NCBI GenBank assembly: GCA_013339765.2
Contig: CM023449.1
Coordinates: forward strand, 102,084,743-102,148,742
Length of the DNA stretch: 64,000 nucleotides
Origin: Haemaphysalis longicornis
Lineage: Eukaryota; Arthropoda; Arachnida; Ixodida; Ixodidae
Direction: 5' to 3'
In this document: positions 12,147-23,507 of the stretch, in pieces
How positions within the stretch are numbered: position 1 is the first letter of the stretch
Layout: the number at the start of each line of letters is the position of its first letter
Translations under genes and position numbers: made by a program
The notes under the pieces: model-generated
What the model saw: only the letters and a program-made list of their open reading frames with translations
Database searches by the model: none
Told to the model about the DNA's origin: nothing

Positions 12147-13245
12147 TTATAAAATTTTATTTGATGACATATTGAAGTGTATTGCATAGTATTGCAAAGT
12201 GCGTTGGTGATATTTAAACGCTCAGCGGGAAGTTCAGCAGCATAAAACAAAGGGCGCGGGAGGAGTAGTAGACGGTAGAGGGGGAGGTGGAGTCAACAAG
12301 AGGCTCGTAAATCAGCAGATGTAACTCTTTTGAGGAGGCGCTACTTAATTTGCCGACAGCAGTATCTACCTCCCCTCACAAGAGCTATTAACAATAGCAG
12401 CAGAGTAGTGAGTTAGGCTACTCAGTGACGCGCACACCCGAAGGCAATGTATCGCGGAAAGAGACAAAACAGCATAAAAAGCCGAAAGTATACTAGCGCT
12501 TTGAGAATGGAATAATTGGGGACCAGGCAGCCTTTCGTTATTGGTCGTGAACTTCTTGTGCGGTTTTTATCCAAAACTATATACGTAGCACCGGCAAGGT
12601 TTGGGTATAAAGTTCCTTGCCAAAAGCTGCATATATAGATGTGTACCCTGCGATAACCGCTTTTTCTGCTATATCAGTATAAATAATTAATCCGTATATA
12701 ACGTGAAGGAGTCCGCTATACGCATCCTAAGAAACTAAATATTATACAGGGTTTCACAGCGCTCGCTGCATTCGGCGTGATATATAAATATCTCAATATA
12801 CGGCTCACCCACCGAGTAGCTCTTGATGGAAACACTTTTGAAGTATTACACTGTCCAGGTGTGCGACCTTTTTATAGAAAAGTATAAAATGCGGCATGTA
12901 TGCAGACAGAATTCCGCATTTCCCTTTTTCGGTTGCGCAAGGCAGCAGTCTTGAGGCCCTGTTATCATTACACATTCGCAACGAAAGAAGGGTAAAGTCT
13001 ATATTTTATATCTCCTGCAGGAGGCAGAGAGAGAGTGACATTTCCTTCGTTTAGCCTTGCACTCTTCTCGCGCGAACAGAAGTGTCATACCTTTGCAATA
13101 TTGGTGCGCAAACCTTTCCTCGTGTTTTGATGAGAAAAAGAGCGTTGAAACAGCGGTGAAGGGGAAACTGAGTGAGAAGTTGCGAAGTTGATAGTGCGCG
13201 AAATATGAAAACCCCAAATGGCGTTGACCATAGATTGTCAACTGC
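12147..13245. other. No gene recognised
   Basis: AT-rich, with several TATA-like and short A/T runs. I see no coding motif. Confidence 0.35.
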
Positions 13246-13366
13246 GGATGGCCGAATGGTTACGTGATGAAATAGGTAAGCATTACCTGGTCTTTCGGCT
13301 CAGTTCTAGCTCGTGTTCAGCGTGCTCAAAAAATAGCCGTGCGGGTTCGATTTCTGTTAGGGTAAA
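13246..13366 (+). repeat. tRNA-like SINE remnant (weak)
   Basis: GGATGGCCGAATGGTTA resembles a class II (Ser/Leu) tRNA box A, and CGGGTTCGATTTC about 85 bases downstream resembles box B. The spacing is too long for a clean tRNA and no acceptor stem pairs, so this is at best a decayed SINE head. Confidence 0.3.
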
Positions 13367-13433
13367 AATATCAATTGAAGCCTGCTTTTAGGTTCAGTTC
13401 CGGTTGGACACTTTATAAAAATGAACCATCAAA

Positions 13434-13502
13434 CAACGAGGATCTACAACGAAGAACAACGAACAACGAAGAACACGAACAACGAACAACGAAGAACACA
13501 GT
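13434..13502. repeat. Short tandem repeat, GAACAAC/GAAGAAC units
   Basis: Imperfect alternation of AACGAAGAAC and AACGAACAAC units over about 70 bases. A simple minisatellite with no coding role visible. Confidence 0.75.
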
Positions 13503-13639
13503 ACAAACACTGCAATTGAGAATGGTAATAATAATTTCGAAGTGAAAACGAGGGGACAGCGGTGTTGTATTATGTGTAGAACTTTTTTTACCCTCACAGC
13601 TGTTCGTATCCTGTAAATATAATATATATTACAAAATAT

Positions 13640-14228
13640 AGGAAATATCTTTCAGAACATGGATTTCAAAGCACTTTTGAAACAATGCAGTGTTCTCAGT
13701 TGCAAAAAATGGGCGCTTTCTCTCTGCATATAGCTCAAAATTTTGGTAGGAATAATTTACCATTGGTTGATACTCTCGTGAGGTTGTGATTGGAAATCAA
13801 TGATCCTAGAAGGGCTCGATAGAGGAACGTACATAGAATATACCAGACGATGTTCTCAACTTTCAAAATGCCGCAACTTTACAGAAGAGTCTTGGCCTCA
13901 GCAAGGTACGGACTCGATGTGATGATTCTAATCACTTTATTCTGGATTGTTTCAGCCGACGCGAGGCGACTTTTGTATGTGTTGCCCCAAGCTATGATGT
14001 CGTAAGTCACATGAGAGTGAACAAAGGAATAATAAAGCGCGGTTGATTGTGTCACGACTGATTTCAGCTTGGGCTTTGATGATAACGAGTATGCTATATG
14101 CCATTTTTTATGTAAGCAGCATAAAGTGCATATTTCAAGTTACAGTTTAACTGACCACCTAGAAATCTTGAGGAGCTGGTTGTTGTGACAGGGCACTAGG
14201 TAAAATTCCTTAAAGAAATTGAGGCTGT
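13640..14228 (-). pseudogene. LINE reverse transcriptase C-terminal fragment
   Basis: On the minus strand, about 13890-14045 reads ALYYSFVHSHVTYDIIAWG followed by LASAETIQNKVIRIIT. This is the thumb and post-palm block of Jockey/CR1-type RTs (compare the usual '..HS...YGI..WG', then '..LQ+.A+R.I'). Further homology fades toward 13640. No catalytic block is present, so it is a 3' fragment. It abuts the 3' tail of the next LINE relic at 14233, also on the minus strand. Confidence 0.65.
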
Positions 14229-14232
14229 GTTT

Positions 14233-15990
14233 TTATTTATTTATTTACACATTACCCTGCAGCACCGAGGCATTACAGCAGGGTGTGGGTTTCATACTAC
14301 AAATGGCAATAAAGTCACTTGCATAGTTACTGTTTTGTCAATATATAATAACTAAAAGGGGAGCACACAAGACGATATTATTATTCATCGACAGCATCGC
14401 ACTTCCGTATTCACTCGAGTAAACAGTATAATACCTTAACGGGAGAACCCAACAGTATAACATTTATACAACTAAAGAATCACAATTTACCAACCACGCG
14501 AGTGAACGTCACAACACTAGTCGAAACGATGTCGGCTGCAAATTCATTCCACTGAGATATAGTCAAAGGAAAAAAAGAGAACTTTTTATAATTGGTCCTG
14601 CACTTTATCTCTCGTATTTAGTTATTGTGGTCATGTCTTTGGGACACGTAGTGGGGGGTTTGCAAATATTTCTCCATTATAATTCCTGTCAAATTGTTAT
14701 AGATACAGTATAGGAGTTTTATTCATGCTTTCTACGCCGCTCCCGAGGGGTTCTAAGCCTATTGATGGTTTCATTTCTGTGACGCTTGCCCCCCAAGTGT
14801 AGTGTAATTACTGAGAATAAACCTGGCTCCACGATTCTGTATTGCTTCAAGTTTTTGTAATAAATAGTCTTGATGAGGGTTCAATGCGACACTCGCATAT
14901 TCTAGGATGGGTATGACAGGCGAAATATGAGCGGCTTTTATCACAGATGAAGGAGCATTACGAAGGTTCAGATGGAGTACGTTTAGTACACTAACTGCTT
15001 CTTTACGGTGTTATCAATGTGATGATGAAAAGTCAGATCCGCACTGATTGTGACGCCCAGATATTTAACTTCAGATACTTTTTTCAGAGCTTCAGTACCA
15101 ATAAGGTAGGAAGAATGGATAATTTTTTAAAATTTTACTGAACGAAACATAGTAACACTTCTCTGCGTGTACCCCAATTCCGACGTGTGACACCACGAGT
15201 TAATCTTGCTCAAATCCTTTTGTAGGGTTGACACGTCATTCAAGTCACTCACTGTGTGGTAGATGACGCAATCATCTGCGAACAACCTGATGCAGGATAA
15301 AGTTGTAGTTGAGTAACAGAAGTACAAAAAATAATTTTGGATGGAATAATTCAGCAATTTGTCCAAGAAACACTCATAACATCTTGTCTGTGACAGCAGT
15401 TTTTCCCAAATTTGCCCTAAAACGCTCATAAGAACTTCCTTATCTCTGACAGCGACTCCATTCACGTCAATGTTTTTCGATCTGGAGTACAGTTTCATGT
15501 CACTGGGAGCTGTCCTAAACTCTTTGATCTCTATGTCTATTTTCATCCGTGCCTGAAGACTGCATACTTGCGAACTTAGTTTGGTGATTGCCTTTTATTT
15601 TGTAGCGAGTGTTATTGAGACCTCGTGAAGCTTTCCCTCAGGATATTTGACAGACGCTTCAAGGCCCCCCAAGAGTTTTGTTTTTCTCTTCCAGAGTTTG
15701 TTGGAAAGTTTCCTGCGTTGTGTTTTCCGCGCTCAGCTACGTTTTACCCGTTATTATTCTCCTGAACGTCTCGGATATTCTGGGCGAGCAAGTTAAGCGT
15801 GTCGTTCGCATTCGTCTGAGTGGCTGAGGTATCGCGATGCCATCAGTCTCTCCACGGCTGCTTTCGTCCCTCAGACACATGACAAGTTGCACATCACCAT
15901 GATTCGTAGTCCTCAGCCCTCATAACTTTTAACTTATTCTTCGTCATCCACAGGTCATCTAGACAGCACTGCTTTCTGGAGCACGCCGCA
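14233..15990 (-). pseudogene. CR1/L2-like LINE relic with ORF1 and RT pieces
   Basis: The 3' end is visible at 14233-14285: a (TTTA)n tail on the plus strand preceded by a conserved-looking GCATTACAGCAGGGTG tail. Within the frame at 15127-15546 the RT block LRLFADD appears as IRLFADDCVIYH with a following helix. The thumb block YLGVTISADLTFHHHID is near 15030-15075 in another frame. Upstream the same frame has SDMKLYSRSKNIDVNG, resembling an ORF1p coiled-coil/RNA-binding block ('..YSRRNNI.I.G'). ORF1 and the FADD block are only about 130 residues apart, so the endonuclease and early RT have been deleted. Inactive. Confidence 0.65.
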
Positions 15991-17431
15991 GTCCCCACGT
16001 CCAAGGCTGTCAATTTTGCACATGCAGTGCCTTGGCTCGTGGCGGGCCGTGACTCAATAGCTCAACAATCCTTTTGGCCGAGTGGGGATGACCACATCAA
16101 TCCGGCATTGCCAATGCTGTGACGTCTTCACAGCTATAGGCAGTGATTGGTCCGACCAGCGCGGGGCACCAACTACAAAAGCCCTGCTAAAATGACCAGG
16201 ACTTCATTTGGCAGCAGACCCCACACCTGATGTATGTTTTGACACTGTACGCATCTTCCACGCAGGTGGTTTTCTGGTTTTTGCCAGATTGGTACTGAAA
16301 TGTTTTGTCCGTCTTGCTTCTATAGCGAAAGTGAACGGCCTTCTTTTGAAACGCCATCTCACCTGACTAAACTGCTGAAAGACCTTCGGGGAGATATGCA
16401 CGGCATGCGATCTTCACTCTAAACGGAGCCCCTGCGGGAGTGCAAAACACTAAACAGTCCATACTCTTTATCAGCCAAGCAATTCTATGTAATCGCTGAA
16501 TGCCAAACCGAAATTGAAACAGAAATCACAGCCCTGAAAAAACTTCAGCACCTTCCGCAAGTGCCGACCACCAAGGGTAGTTGCGGCTATCACAGAGCAG
16601 CGGGATAGCGAACCTTGAGCAATACTCAAGGCAGAAAATATTGGAATCAAACGACTGCCGTTCTCTTAGCTAATAAATATGCCGCACATCATTGAAAACA
16701 ATTGGAGACGTCATTGGTGAACCAATCACCAAAAAGGATGCTGATGTTTGTCCTCGTGTAGCGCGAAATCCCGATGGTTTCCCGAAATCTTGTGCAATTT
16801 AACACCCTGCCAAACGTATTGTCTTGTCTAGAAGTCGCGCAAAAAACGCTTGTGCTCCATTAACCTCGGCCACCCCTGACCCGCCCAGTTTTTGTGATTG
16901 AGCCTCTATGCCCGGTCAACAAGATTCTTCTTGCACAGACCAATGCAGGCAAAAATGAAAAACAGTGGAAGTATGCGTGGTCGATGGATGGTAAGGTGTT
17001 CGCCGGGAAAGTGATTCGTTGCGCTTTTTACGCCTGAAACGCGCTAGGGATCTAGAAAAAAATCTGTAAGAATAGTAGAGTGCGCAAGTGTCGCCTGTAG
17101 ATAGACATTGCTGATAGCATACTAACACCATCTGGCGAAATTAACCAGTTTCAATCTAAAAACAGCGGCTTACTTTATTGCGCTTTATGCACAATCTGCC
17201 GTTGCAAGGAAGATGCCCGTGCTTAGTTTGTCTCGTGTTTCGATTTCCAATACGGTAAAAAATTGAAACATGATGTAATTATGCTAACTCAGAGATGGTA
17301 CAAACCGCATGGCGATGTGATTAAGGTACTAGCTACAACACACATATTAAAATCGGCTGAATAAACTGGTTGGTGGTACCCTTCTTATGAGAAGAAAAAA
17401 CTTCCCCACCTCCCCGAAGGGGATCGTCCGG
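15991..17431. other. No gene recognised
   Basis: Several short frames on both strands without motifs. Part of 15991-16100 may be the decayed start of the adjacent LINE ORF1. Nothing else stands out. Confidence 0.35.
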
Positions 17432-17861
17432 AAATGCGAATGCATTGGGTTGCACCGATGAATGCGCTGCGGCAAGCAGTCACGGAGAGAGGCGCGCGCT
17501 CCACTGCATTTATATATATTTTTCCGAGCGCAGCGAGCGGAGAGAGGGTACGCGGAGAGGAGAGAGAGACCCGCGCAACACGCCCCGCCCAGCGCGCGAG
17601 CTCTCTCCGCCGAGCTCCGCGATGCGAGCGCCCTCACACGCCCGAGCGCGCTCATCCTCTCTACTCACTCTCCACTACTCCGCCCGAGCTCCGCGATGCG
17701 AGGCGCCCTCACACGCCGAGCGCGCTCCTCCTTCCCCCTTGCCCTCCGCTACTCCCGCCCGAGCTACATGTGCTCGGTTTGCTAGGCGCGCCACAGCTGT
17801 TGCTAGGCGCACGCCGGCCAACGCACGACAACCCCCCCGACTAAGAAATGCATTCGCATTT
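17432..17861. mobile_element. GC-rich foldback MITE
   Basis: AAATGCGAATGCATT at 17432-17446 is exactly inverted at 17847-17861, enclosing 400 bp of strongly GC-rich sequence in an AT-rich neighbourhood. Inside are two near-copies of an about 79-bp unit containing GAGCTCCGCGATGCGAG (from about 17611 and 17690). Three overlapping long open frames here (up to 148 residues, Arg/Ala/Pro-rich) are products of composition and carry no domain. No target duplication is clear. Confidence 0.65.
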
Positions 17862-17898
17862 AAAACAATATGTTGCAGTGAAACAGTCTAATTTTCGA

Positions 17899-18076
17899 AA
17901 GTAAAGGGACGATTTCGCGTCAGTACTGTGCGTTGTGATACCCACAATTATTCCATCATATACCGACCCCACCGCAGGAGGATGTCGGCCTTCCTAGCGT
18001 TTCTAGATAAGTTCCGTGGCTGGGTAAATGACAACAGTGTAACTCTGGTACTGGAAGGTGACATTAACCTTAATAT
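17899..18076 (+). pseudogene. Jockey-like LINE J1, endonuclease part 1
   Basis: The frame reads SIIYRPHRRRMSAFLAFLDK, then VTLVLEGDINLN, matching the 'YRPP......FL..L' and 'GDFN.N' blocks of LINE endonucleases. The frame stops where the gypsy A LTR begins at 18077. Its continuation (NMLDRSPLRSDFS) resumes at 33698, just after the other LTR of gypsy A. J1 is therefore the host of that insertion. Its 5' portion is not visible upstream of the GC-rich MITE. Confidence 0.75.
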
Positions 18077-18239
18077 TATTACGCGGATAAAAGAGGGAAA
18101 ACAACGTATTCACCCTATTCTCAGTATTACTGTATATGGCCACACAGATTGGAATCTGACAGGACCTTCGTCTTCCTTCAAGAGCCTAAAAAACGCCCCT
18201 CGTCTTCGTCATCTTCATTCACAACACCAACGGGTAACA
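18077..18239 (-). repeat. Gypsy A 3' LTR
   Basis: A 163-bp terminal repeat that, on the minus strand, begins TGTTACCCGTTGG and ends CCGCGTAATA. It pairs with 33532-33695; by eye the two copies differ at roughly 18-20 positions, so the insertion is not recent. Immediately inside lies a purine run (CCTGGGGGGG on the minus strand), the expected polypurine tract for second-strand priming. Outside is ATAT (18073-18076), matching ATAT at 33696-33699. Confidence 0.9.
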
Positions 18240-18275
18240 TAACCCCCCCAGGACGAGGCGCCGTCCCGGCGCCCT

Positions 18276-19370
18276 TTAGAGAGCGGTTAGGCTGGGGCAG
18301 AGATATGGCTTGAGGCGGACAACATGCACAATGTCTGTTGGTGGATTTGCAGGAGAGCGCTGGAGTGTTGATATCTCATACGTCACGTCAGTGACTTGGC
18401 GCACGACTCGATAAGGGCCAGAGTAGCGAGGAAAGAGTTTAGCTGAGAGGCCCACATGACCCCTAGGTGTCCACAAAAGCACGAGGGCACCTGGATGAAA
18501 TTTGGCTGTGGAACGGTGCTTATCGTAGCGAAGCTTGCTGGAGGCCTGGGACGCTGTGAGACGGGTGCGTGCTATTTGACGAGCCGCGTCGGCATTGGCG
18601 ATGGCGTCACGGGCATATTCAGTGGGGCTTGCAGCAGACGGAACCAAAGTTTCCAATGGCACATTGGGGTGTCGACCATAGAGCAGGTAAAACGGGGAAT
18701 ACCCCGCAGTGTGGTGGCAAGAGGAATTGTACGTAAAGGTTACGTACGGCAGAGCAACGCCCCAATCACGGTGGTCGGGGGCGACGTACATAAATAACGT
18801 ATTGGTCAGGGTTTTATTAAGCCGCTCCATTGATTCATTTGCCTGCGGATGGTAAGCGGTTGCCAATTTATGTTTGGTCGAGCAGGAGCGGAGAATGTCA
18901 TCAATCACTCTGGAAAGGAAGTAGCGGCCACGATCAGTAAGCAGCCGATTAGGGGCTCCATGGACGAGAATGACGTCGTTAAGCAGAGAGTCTTCAATGT
19001 CGGTGGCGCAGCTGGTAAGAAGAGCACGGGTTATGGCATACCGGGTGGCATAATCGGTGGCCACCGCAACCCACTTGTTACCTGCGGTTGATGTAGGGAA
19101 TGGCCCCAGGAGGTCGAGGCCAACTCGGAAAAATGGTTCGGATGGCATGTCCAATGGTTGAAGGGGCCCAACAGGAAGAGAAGTTGGTGTTTTGCGGCGT
19201 TTACACGCGTCGCAGGCGTTAACGTAACGTTTCACTCTACGGTAAAAACCCGGCCAAAAGAAACGACGCTTGATACGGTCGTAGGAGTGAGCTACGCCAA
19301 GATATCCAGCTGTGGAATGATCATGGAACTGTTGAAGTATGGCTAGGCGAAGTTGTTTTGGTACGACTGG
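18276..19370 (-). CDS. Gypsy A integrase (open frame, end of pol)
   Basis: Joins element cDNA to host DNA. The open frame includes an HHCC zinc-binding region near 19180-19340 (HDHSTAGYLG, then CDACKRRK). The catalytic core has D in VGLDLLGPFP, D in LLTDRGRYF and E in ESMERLNKTL, spaced as in a D,D-35-E integrase. A C-terminal region follows with the GPY-type block YSGPYRVVRQVTDVTYEI, ending RLKPYLCPSLTAL and a stop 37 bases before the 3' LTR. The frame is open from about 19370; the first methionine is at 19235, but the real protein would come from a pol polyprotein, so no separate start is claimed. All three catalytic residues are present. Upstream parts of pol are broken, so the element is unlikely to express it. 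Confidence 0.85.
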   Translation of the reverse strand, partial: PVVPKQLRLAILQQFHDHSTAGYLGVAHSYDRIKRRFFWPGFYRRVKRYVNACDACKRRKTPTSLPVGPLQPLDMPSEPFFRVGLDLLGPFPTSTAGNKWVAVATDYATRYAITRALLTSCATDIEDSLLNDVILVHGAPNRLLTDRGRYFLSRVIDDILRSCSTKHKLATAYHPQANESMERLNKTLTNTLFMYVAPDHRDWGVALPYVTFTYNSSCHHTAGYSPFYLLYGRHPNVPLETLVPSAASPTEYARDAIANADAARQIARTRLTASQASSKLRYDKHRSTAKFHPGALVLLWTPRGHVGLSAKLFPRYSGPYRVVRQVTDVTYEISTLQRSPANPPTDIVHVVRLKPYLCPSLTAL

Positions 19371-20040
19371 TAACAGCTCAGGTCCGTCACAGGAGACATT
19401 TCGGCTATATAAAGTACCGTCTTGGATCTTGGAGGTGATAAAGGCGGCACGATGGATCCGAGAGGTTAGAGGAGAGAGTGTCGATTAGGAATCGTAATGA
19501 CTCGTCGCGACGTTGTTCATCGGATAAATGGTGCAAATCGGAAATAGAAAAAACGACATCGTCGGTGTCATGGCAGATGATGTCGGGCTGATCGACATGA
19601 TAACGGGACAGTCTGCGTCTTGGTGTAATTTTCCTGATTTGTGCACAACAGAGAACGTGTATTCCTGCAGACGCAGAACCCAACGTCCGAGGCGGCCAGT
19701 AGGATCTCGTAACGACGAAAGCCAGCACAGTGCATGATGGTCAGTGACCACAGAAAAGTCTCTGCCGTTTAGGTATGGGCGCAATTTAGCTACGGCCCAC
19801 ACAAGAGCCAGGCACTCTCGTTCAGTTATCGAGTAGTTTCGCTCCGAGACAGAGAGAAGGCGGCTGGCATAGGAAATCACTCGGATGTCACCGGCCTGTT
19901 GTTGAGTGAGGAGAGCTCCGATACCGCAGCCGCTTGCGTCTGCGCAGAGCTCATTAGGGGCAGAAGGGTCAAAATGTGCCAAGATGGGAGGTGTGGTTAG
20001 CAGGGTGATGAGAGTAGAGAAAGCTTCTGCTTGCAGAGGT
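19371..20040 (-). pseudogene. Gypsy A RNase H and connection (frameshifted)
   Basis: From 19982 the frame reads AHFDPSAPNELCADASGCG. It continues through YASRLLSVSERNYSITEREC and VVTDHHALCWL, the catalytic D, E and D blocks of Ty3/gypsy RNase H, which degrades the RNA strand after reverse transcription. The frame shifts near 19560, before the linker to integrase. Length and order are normal for the family. Confidence 0.8.
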
Positions 20041-20805
20041 CCCCAAGAAAAGGAACGTTCTGTTTCAGTAGGTCCGTTAGGGGTCGGGCAACATCAGCGA
20101 AGTTTTTAATGAAACGCCGAAAGTAAGAACACAGCCCGACGAAGCTACGGACGTGTATTGCAGACATAGGTTGTGGAAAATCTTTGACGGCACGGATTTT
20201 AGCAGGGTCGGGCTGAATACCAGTGGCGTCAACGAGATGACCAAGGATGGTAAGCTGTCGCCGTCCGAAATGACACTTTGATGCCTTAAGTTGAAGGCTG
20301 GCGGAACGGAAAATCTCCAGAACTGCGGAGAGGCGCTGAAGGTGGCTTTCAAATTTTGGGAAAAAACGATAACATCTTCAAGATAACACAATCACGTATG
20401 CCACTTAAGGCCATGAAGGAGCCAGTCCATCATGCGCTCGAAGGTTGCTGGAGCATTGCATAACCCGAAAGGCATGACTTTAAACTGATGAAGTCCGTCT
20501 GGTGTAATAAAAGCGGTCTTCTCACGGTCCATATCGTCCACAGTAATTGCCAATATCCTGATCGCAGGTCGATCGATGAGAAATAATGACCACCTTGAAG
20601 CGAATCGAGAGCGTCATCGATGCGGGGCAACGGGGTAAACGTCTTTTTGTTTATCTATTCAGGTGCCGATAATCGACACAGTATCTCCAGGTGTTATCCT
20701 TTTTCTTCACTAAGACGACTGGCGACGCCCATGGGCTAAATGAAGTTTCGATAATGTCTTTAGCGAGCATCCTGTCAACTTCCTGTTGAATAACTCGGCG
20801 TTAAC
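20041..20805 (-). pseudogene. Gypsy A reverse transcriptase (frameshifted, YLED)
   Basis: RT blocks are spread over frames. PRIDDALDSLQGGHYFSSID, then LRSGYWQ, lie near 20540-20630. The active-site turn lies near 20375-20390, reading CYLEDVIVFS where the family has YLDD. A glutamate for the first aspartate of the pair would abolish polymerase activity. At least three frameshifts are visible. Upstream of 20640 the frame for the VKKKDG block also needs correcting. A clear Ty3/gypsy RT but dead. Confidence 0.8.
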
Positions 20806-21690
20806 TTAGAGACACACGGTATGGTCGTCGACGGATAGGGGTTGCGTCGCCGGTGTTAATGCGGTTTTAACTAGAGTGGTCTGGCCTAAGGGACGGTTGC
20901 CGAGATCGAAAATGTCACGATAAATGGTCAACACTCGGCGAAGGTCTTCCGCTTGTGCAGACGTGAGATCTGCGGCGATCATTTGGTCAAAAGGGTCGTC
21001 CGGAAAACCAGAAGTGTGTGGACCATGAAAAAATGATGGGGACGCGGACGCAGACAAACTGAAGATATCTGGGCATTTCAAGGGCGAAAGTATTGCAAGG
21101 GACATTCGAATTGGGAGGATTTGGGAAATGCGGCCGACATTAAGAACAGGGATGCAAATTTTGTTGTTTTGAACTCTCACGACAGAATGAGGAAGGGTCA
21201 CATAACGTGCGAGCAAAATATCCGTGATTGGTGAGATGATATAATCCCTGTCTTCAACCGGAGGGCAAGGTGACAAAGGCACGCATGTCGCAGCAGGTGG
21301 CGACAACCTAACGAATTTCGTTTAGCGGAGGTGGCATGGTGAGTCGTCGACCATTGTAGCTGCTTGCGGAAGTTCAAGGCTGACGAAACCTGAGGCACCC
21401 TCAATGAGGGCAGCATGTTCTCCCAGGAAGTCCAGGCCCAGTACGAGGTCATGGGGACATTGTGCCAGCACATGGAACAAAACAGAAATCGGACGATCGT
21501 CTATTGTTACGCGCGCAGTACACAGGCCGAGTATTGCAGTGACTCTTCCATCGGCGACACGCACCAGGCGAGGTGGAGCTGGCGTCATAACCTCCTTAAG
21601 TTCATTGCGATGTCTCGCACTCATGACAGATATGTGGGCGCCTGTGTCAACTAATGCTTAAACTGGGACGTCATCGACTTTTAAATTAAT
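20806..21690 (-). pseudogene. Gypsy A protease and linker to RT
   Basis: The aspartic protease motif reads ALVDTGAHISVMSA near 21610-21660, with an in-frame stop just before it (PV*ALVDTG). Downstream, LGLDFLGEHAALI matches the second structural block of retroviral-type proteases. The frame then shifts (21322) into a proline-rich linker and an RT-entry segment (YRDIFDLGNRPLGQ, 20806-21306). The protease would process Gag-Pol. It is broken by a stop and a frameshift. Confidence 0.75.
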
Positions 21691-21751
21691 AAGATTGGGC
21701 CGAGTAGATTTAGTCGACAGAGGATTTGAAGGCGTGGTTGTCGATGCAGTG

Positions 21752-22104
21752 CTACCTCTTTGCGGGGCACCGTTTAGTTTTCCGACGATGGGCGGCTGTT
21801 ATAGGCGGCAGAAGGCGAGCGGCAAGCTTGCGGCGAAGGCGACTGGCGGCGGTGAGGAGAAGGGGAGCGGCTAGGTCGGGACGTGGACGCATCGGCAGGG
21901 AAGGTGTCTTGCGGCTGGTTGGACGGAACTCGATGCGAGGAACTTCCAAAAGGCCGATAATTTTGAAACCCAGAACGTAGAGGCGAGGACCAGCGGTTGC
22001 GGCAGTAGCGGGAGACATGTCCGGCGCCGCAGCAGCGGAAGCAGATTGGTCGGTTGTCAGGTGTGCGCCATTCTGCGGGATTGCGAGCACGAGGAGAGTA
22101 ATAC
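21752..22104 (-). pseudogene. Gypsy A gag C-terminal part with zinc knuckle
   Basis: The frame resumes at 22104 as SPRARNPAEWRTPDNRP and reaches a CX2CX4HX4C zinc knuckle (CFRCCGAGHVSRYC), which binds genomic RNA during particle assembly, then an Arg/Ser/Pro-rich tail. The amino-terminal part of gag lies 10.4 kb away at 32542-33519. Both halves share the duplicated GTAATAC created by the P-like insertion between them. Confidence 0.8.
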
Positions 22105-22266
22105 CAGAGTCCTTCAATGCTTTTCTGGTCACGAAACTCCGCCTGAAGTTTCATTCAGGGACAAAAGCTGCCGCTAGGATCGCCCCCGTTAACGTGAAGG
22201 CTTCGCCGGCGGGCGACGACGCTTGCGGGCAGGCTGTTTCTCCGTCGGCAACGCGCCTACTTTACT

Positions 22267-22297
<31 letters not shown>

Positions 22298-22547
22298 TTA
22301 AAATACCTTAAGAGCCCAGAGGGCATTACGTAAGGGGGGATACATACAGGAGGTTACTAAAGCATCAGTAAAAGAACATGTCAGGGAGTAACACTAGTAA
22401 TCAAACTGACGAATAGCACAAGCAACATTGCTAATAACACAGTAAGTAATAAACACAGTAAGCAGTCCGCCATAACAGGAAAGATATTTCAAGAAATAGC
22501 AATAAACATTCTCTACACATGCGTTACAGATTAATTGTCAATGGTGG

Positions 22548-23478
22548 CTACAAAGTATTTTCCACTTCTAAATAAGTAAGTACTGAAGATTGGAAAAGGG
22601 AGGGTTCAGTAATAGCGACGATGTTTGAGGGCAGTGCGTTCCACTCGTTTATGGATAACAGTAGAGGTGAAAATTGATATTTCTTAGTGCGTGAGTGTAT
22701 AGGATTGACCTTATGTGCATGATCTACGCGACCAGAAACGTACGGAGGGAGCCGGGTGAATGAATGATCGGGAAAATGATGAGTCACTGTGGTATAAACT
22801 ATGGAAAAAACAAAGGCGGAACAACTTTCTGCGTGTGGCAAGCAATGGAAGGTTTAGAGAATGCTTAAGAAATGTTACACTTTGGTGGCGAGAATGACAG
22901 GAGGTGATAAACCGAGCTGCTTTATTTTGCACCGATTCTAGCATATCAGATAATATTGCCGTATGTGGATGCCAGATGGTTGACGCATACTCTAGTGAAG
23001 GCCTTATCAGAGATTGGTATGCGTGAGGTTTAGTTTCCGAGTTTGCGCACCTCAGGCGGCGTTTCAAAAGACCGAGTTTTTTTAATGATTTGCTGGTGAT
23101 GTATTCGACGTGTCTGTTCCAGGTTAAATCAGAACTAAAGAAAATTCCGAGGTATTTTGTCGATGAAACGGTCTCAATTACGGTGTTGTTGACTATGTAT
23201 TTGTCGGATGATAAGGGGTTGGCTACGGAAGTAAATCTAATGTGTTTGGTCTTTTCAGCGTTGATGTGCATCTGCCACAAGTTGCACCACTCTGTTAGGT
23301 TGAACAAATCTGATTGTAGGATTCTAATGTCATTCGGTTCGGTAATCTCCTTATATATAACGCAGTCATCTGCGAATAAGCGTAGGGAAGAAACAATATT
23401 AGATCCAATGTCATTAATGTAAACTAAAAATAATAAAGGTCCGAGCACGGAGCCCTGGGGGACTCCAGACTTTACCAT
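22548..23478 (-). pseudogene. CR1-like LINE ORF2: RT palm, thumb and C-terminus
   Basis: Continuation of the preceding frame after a frameshift: SGVPQGSVLGPLLFLVY, the catalytic LRLFADDCVIY with both aspartates, then KYLGIFFSSDLTW and SLEYASTIWHPHT (thumb). A second shift near 22840 leads into HAHKVNPIHSRTKKYQ and the carboxy-terminal block (LLSINEWNALPS), ending at 22548. All catalytic RT residues are present. Confidence 0.85.
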
Positions 23479-23507
23479 GCACTTTCTTGAAATTATGTTG
23501 TTAAGTT

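Noticed and set aside
17434..17891. Three long overlapping plus-strand frames (107-148 residues)
   Set aside because: They result from high GC and an internal duplication in a foldback MITE; no domain, and composition is Arg/Ala/Pro-biased in all frames.
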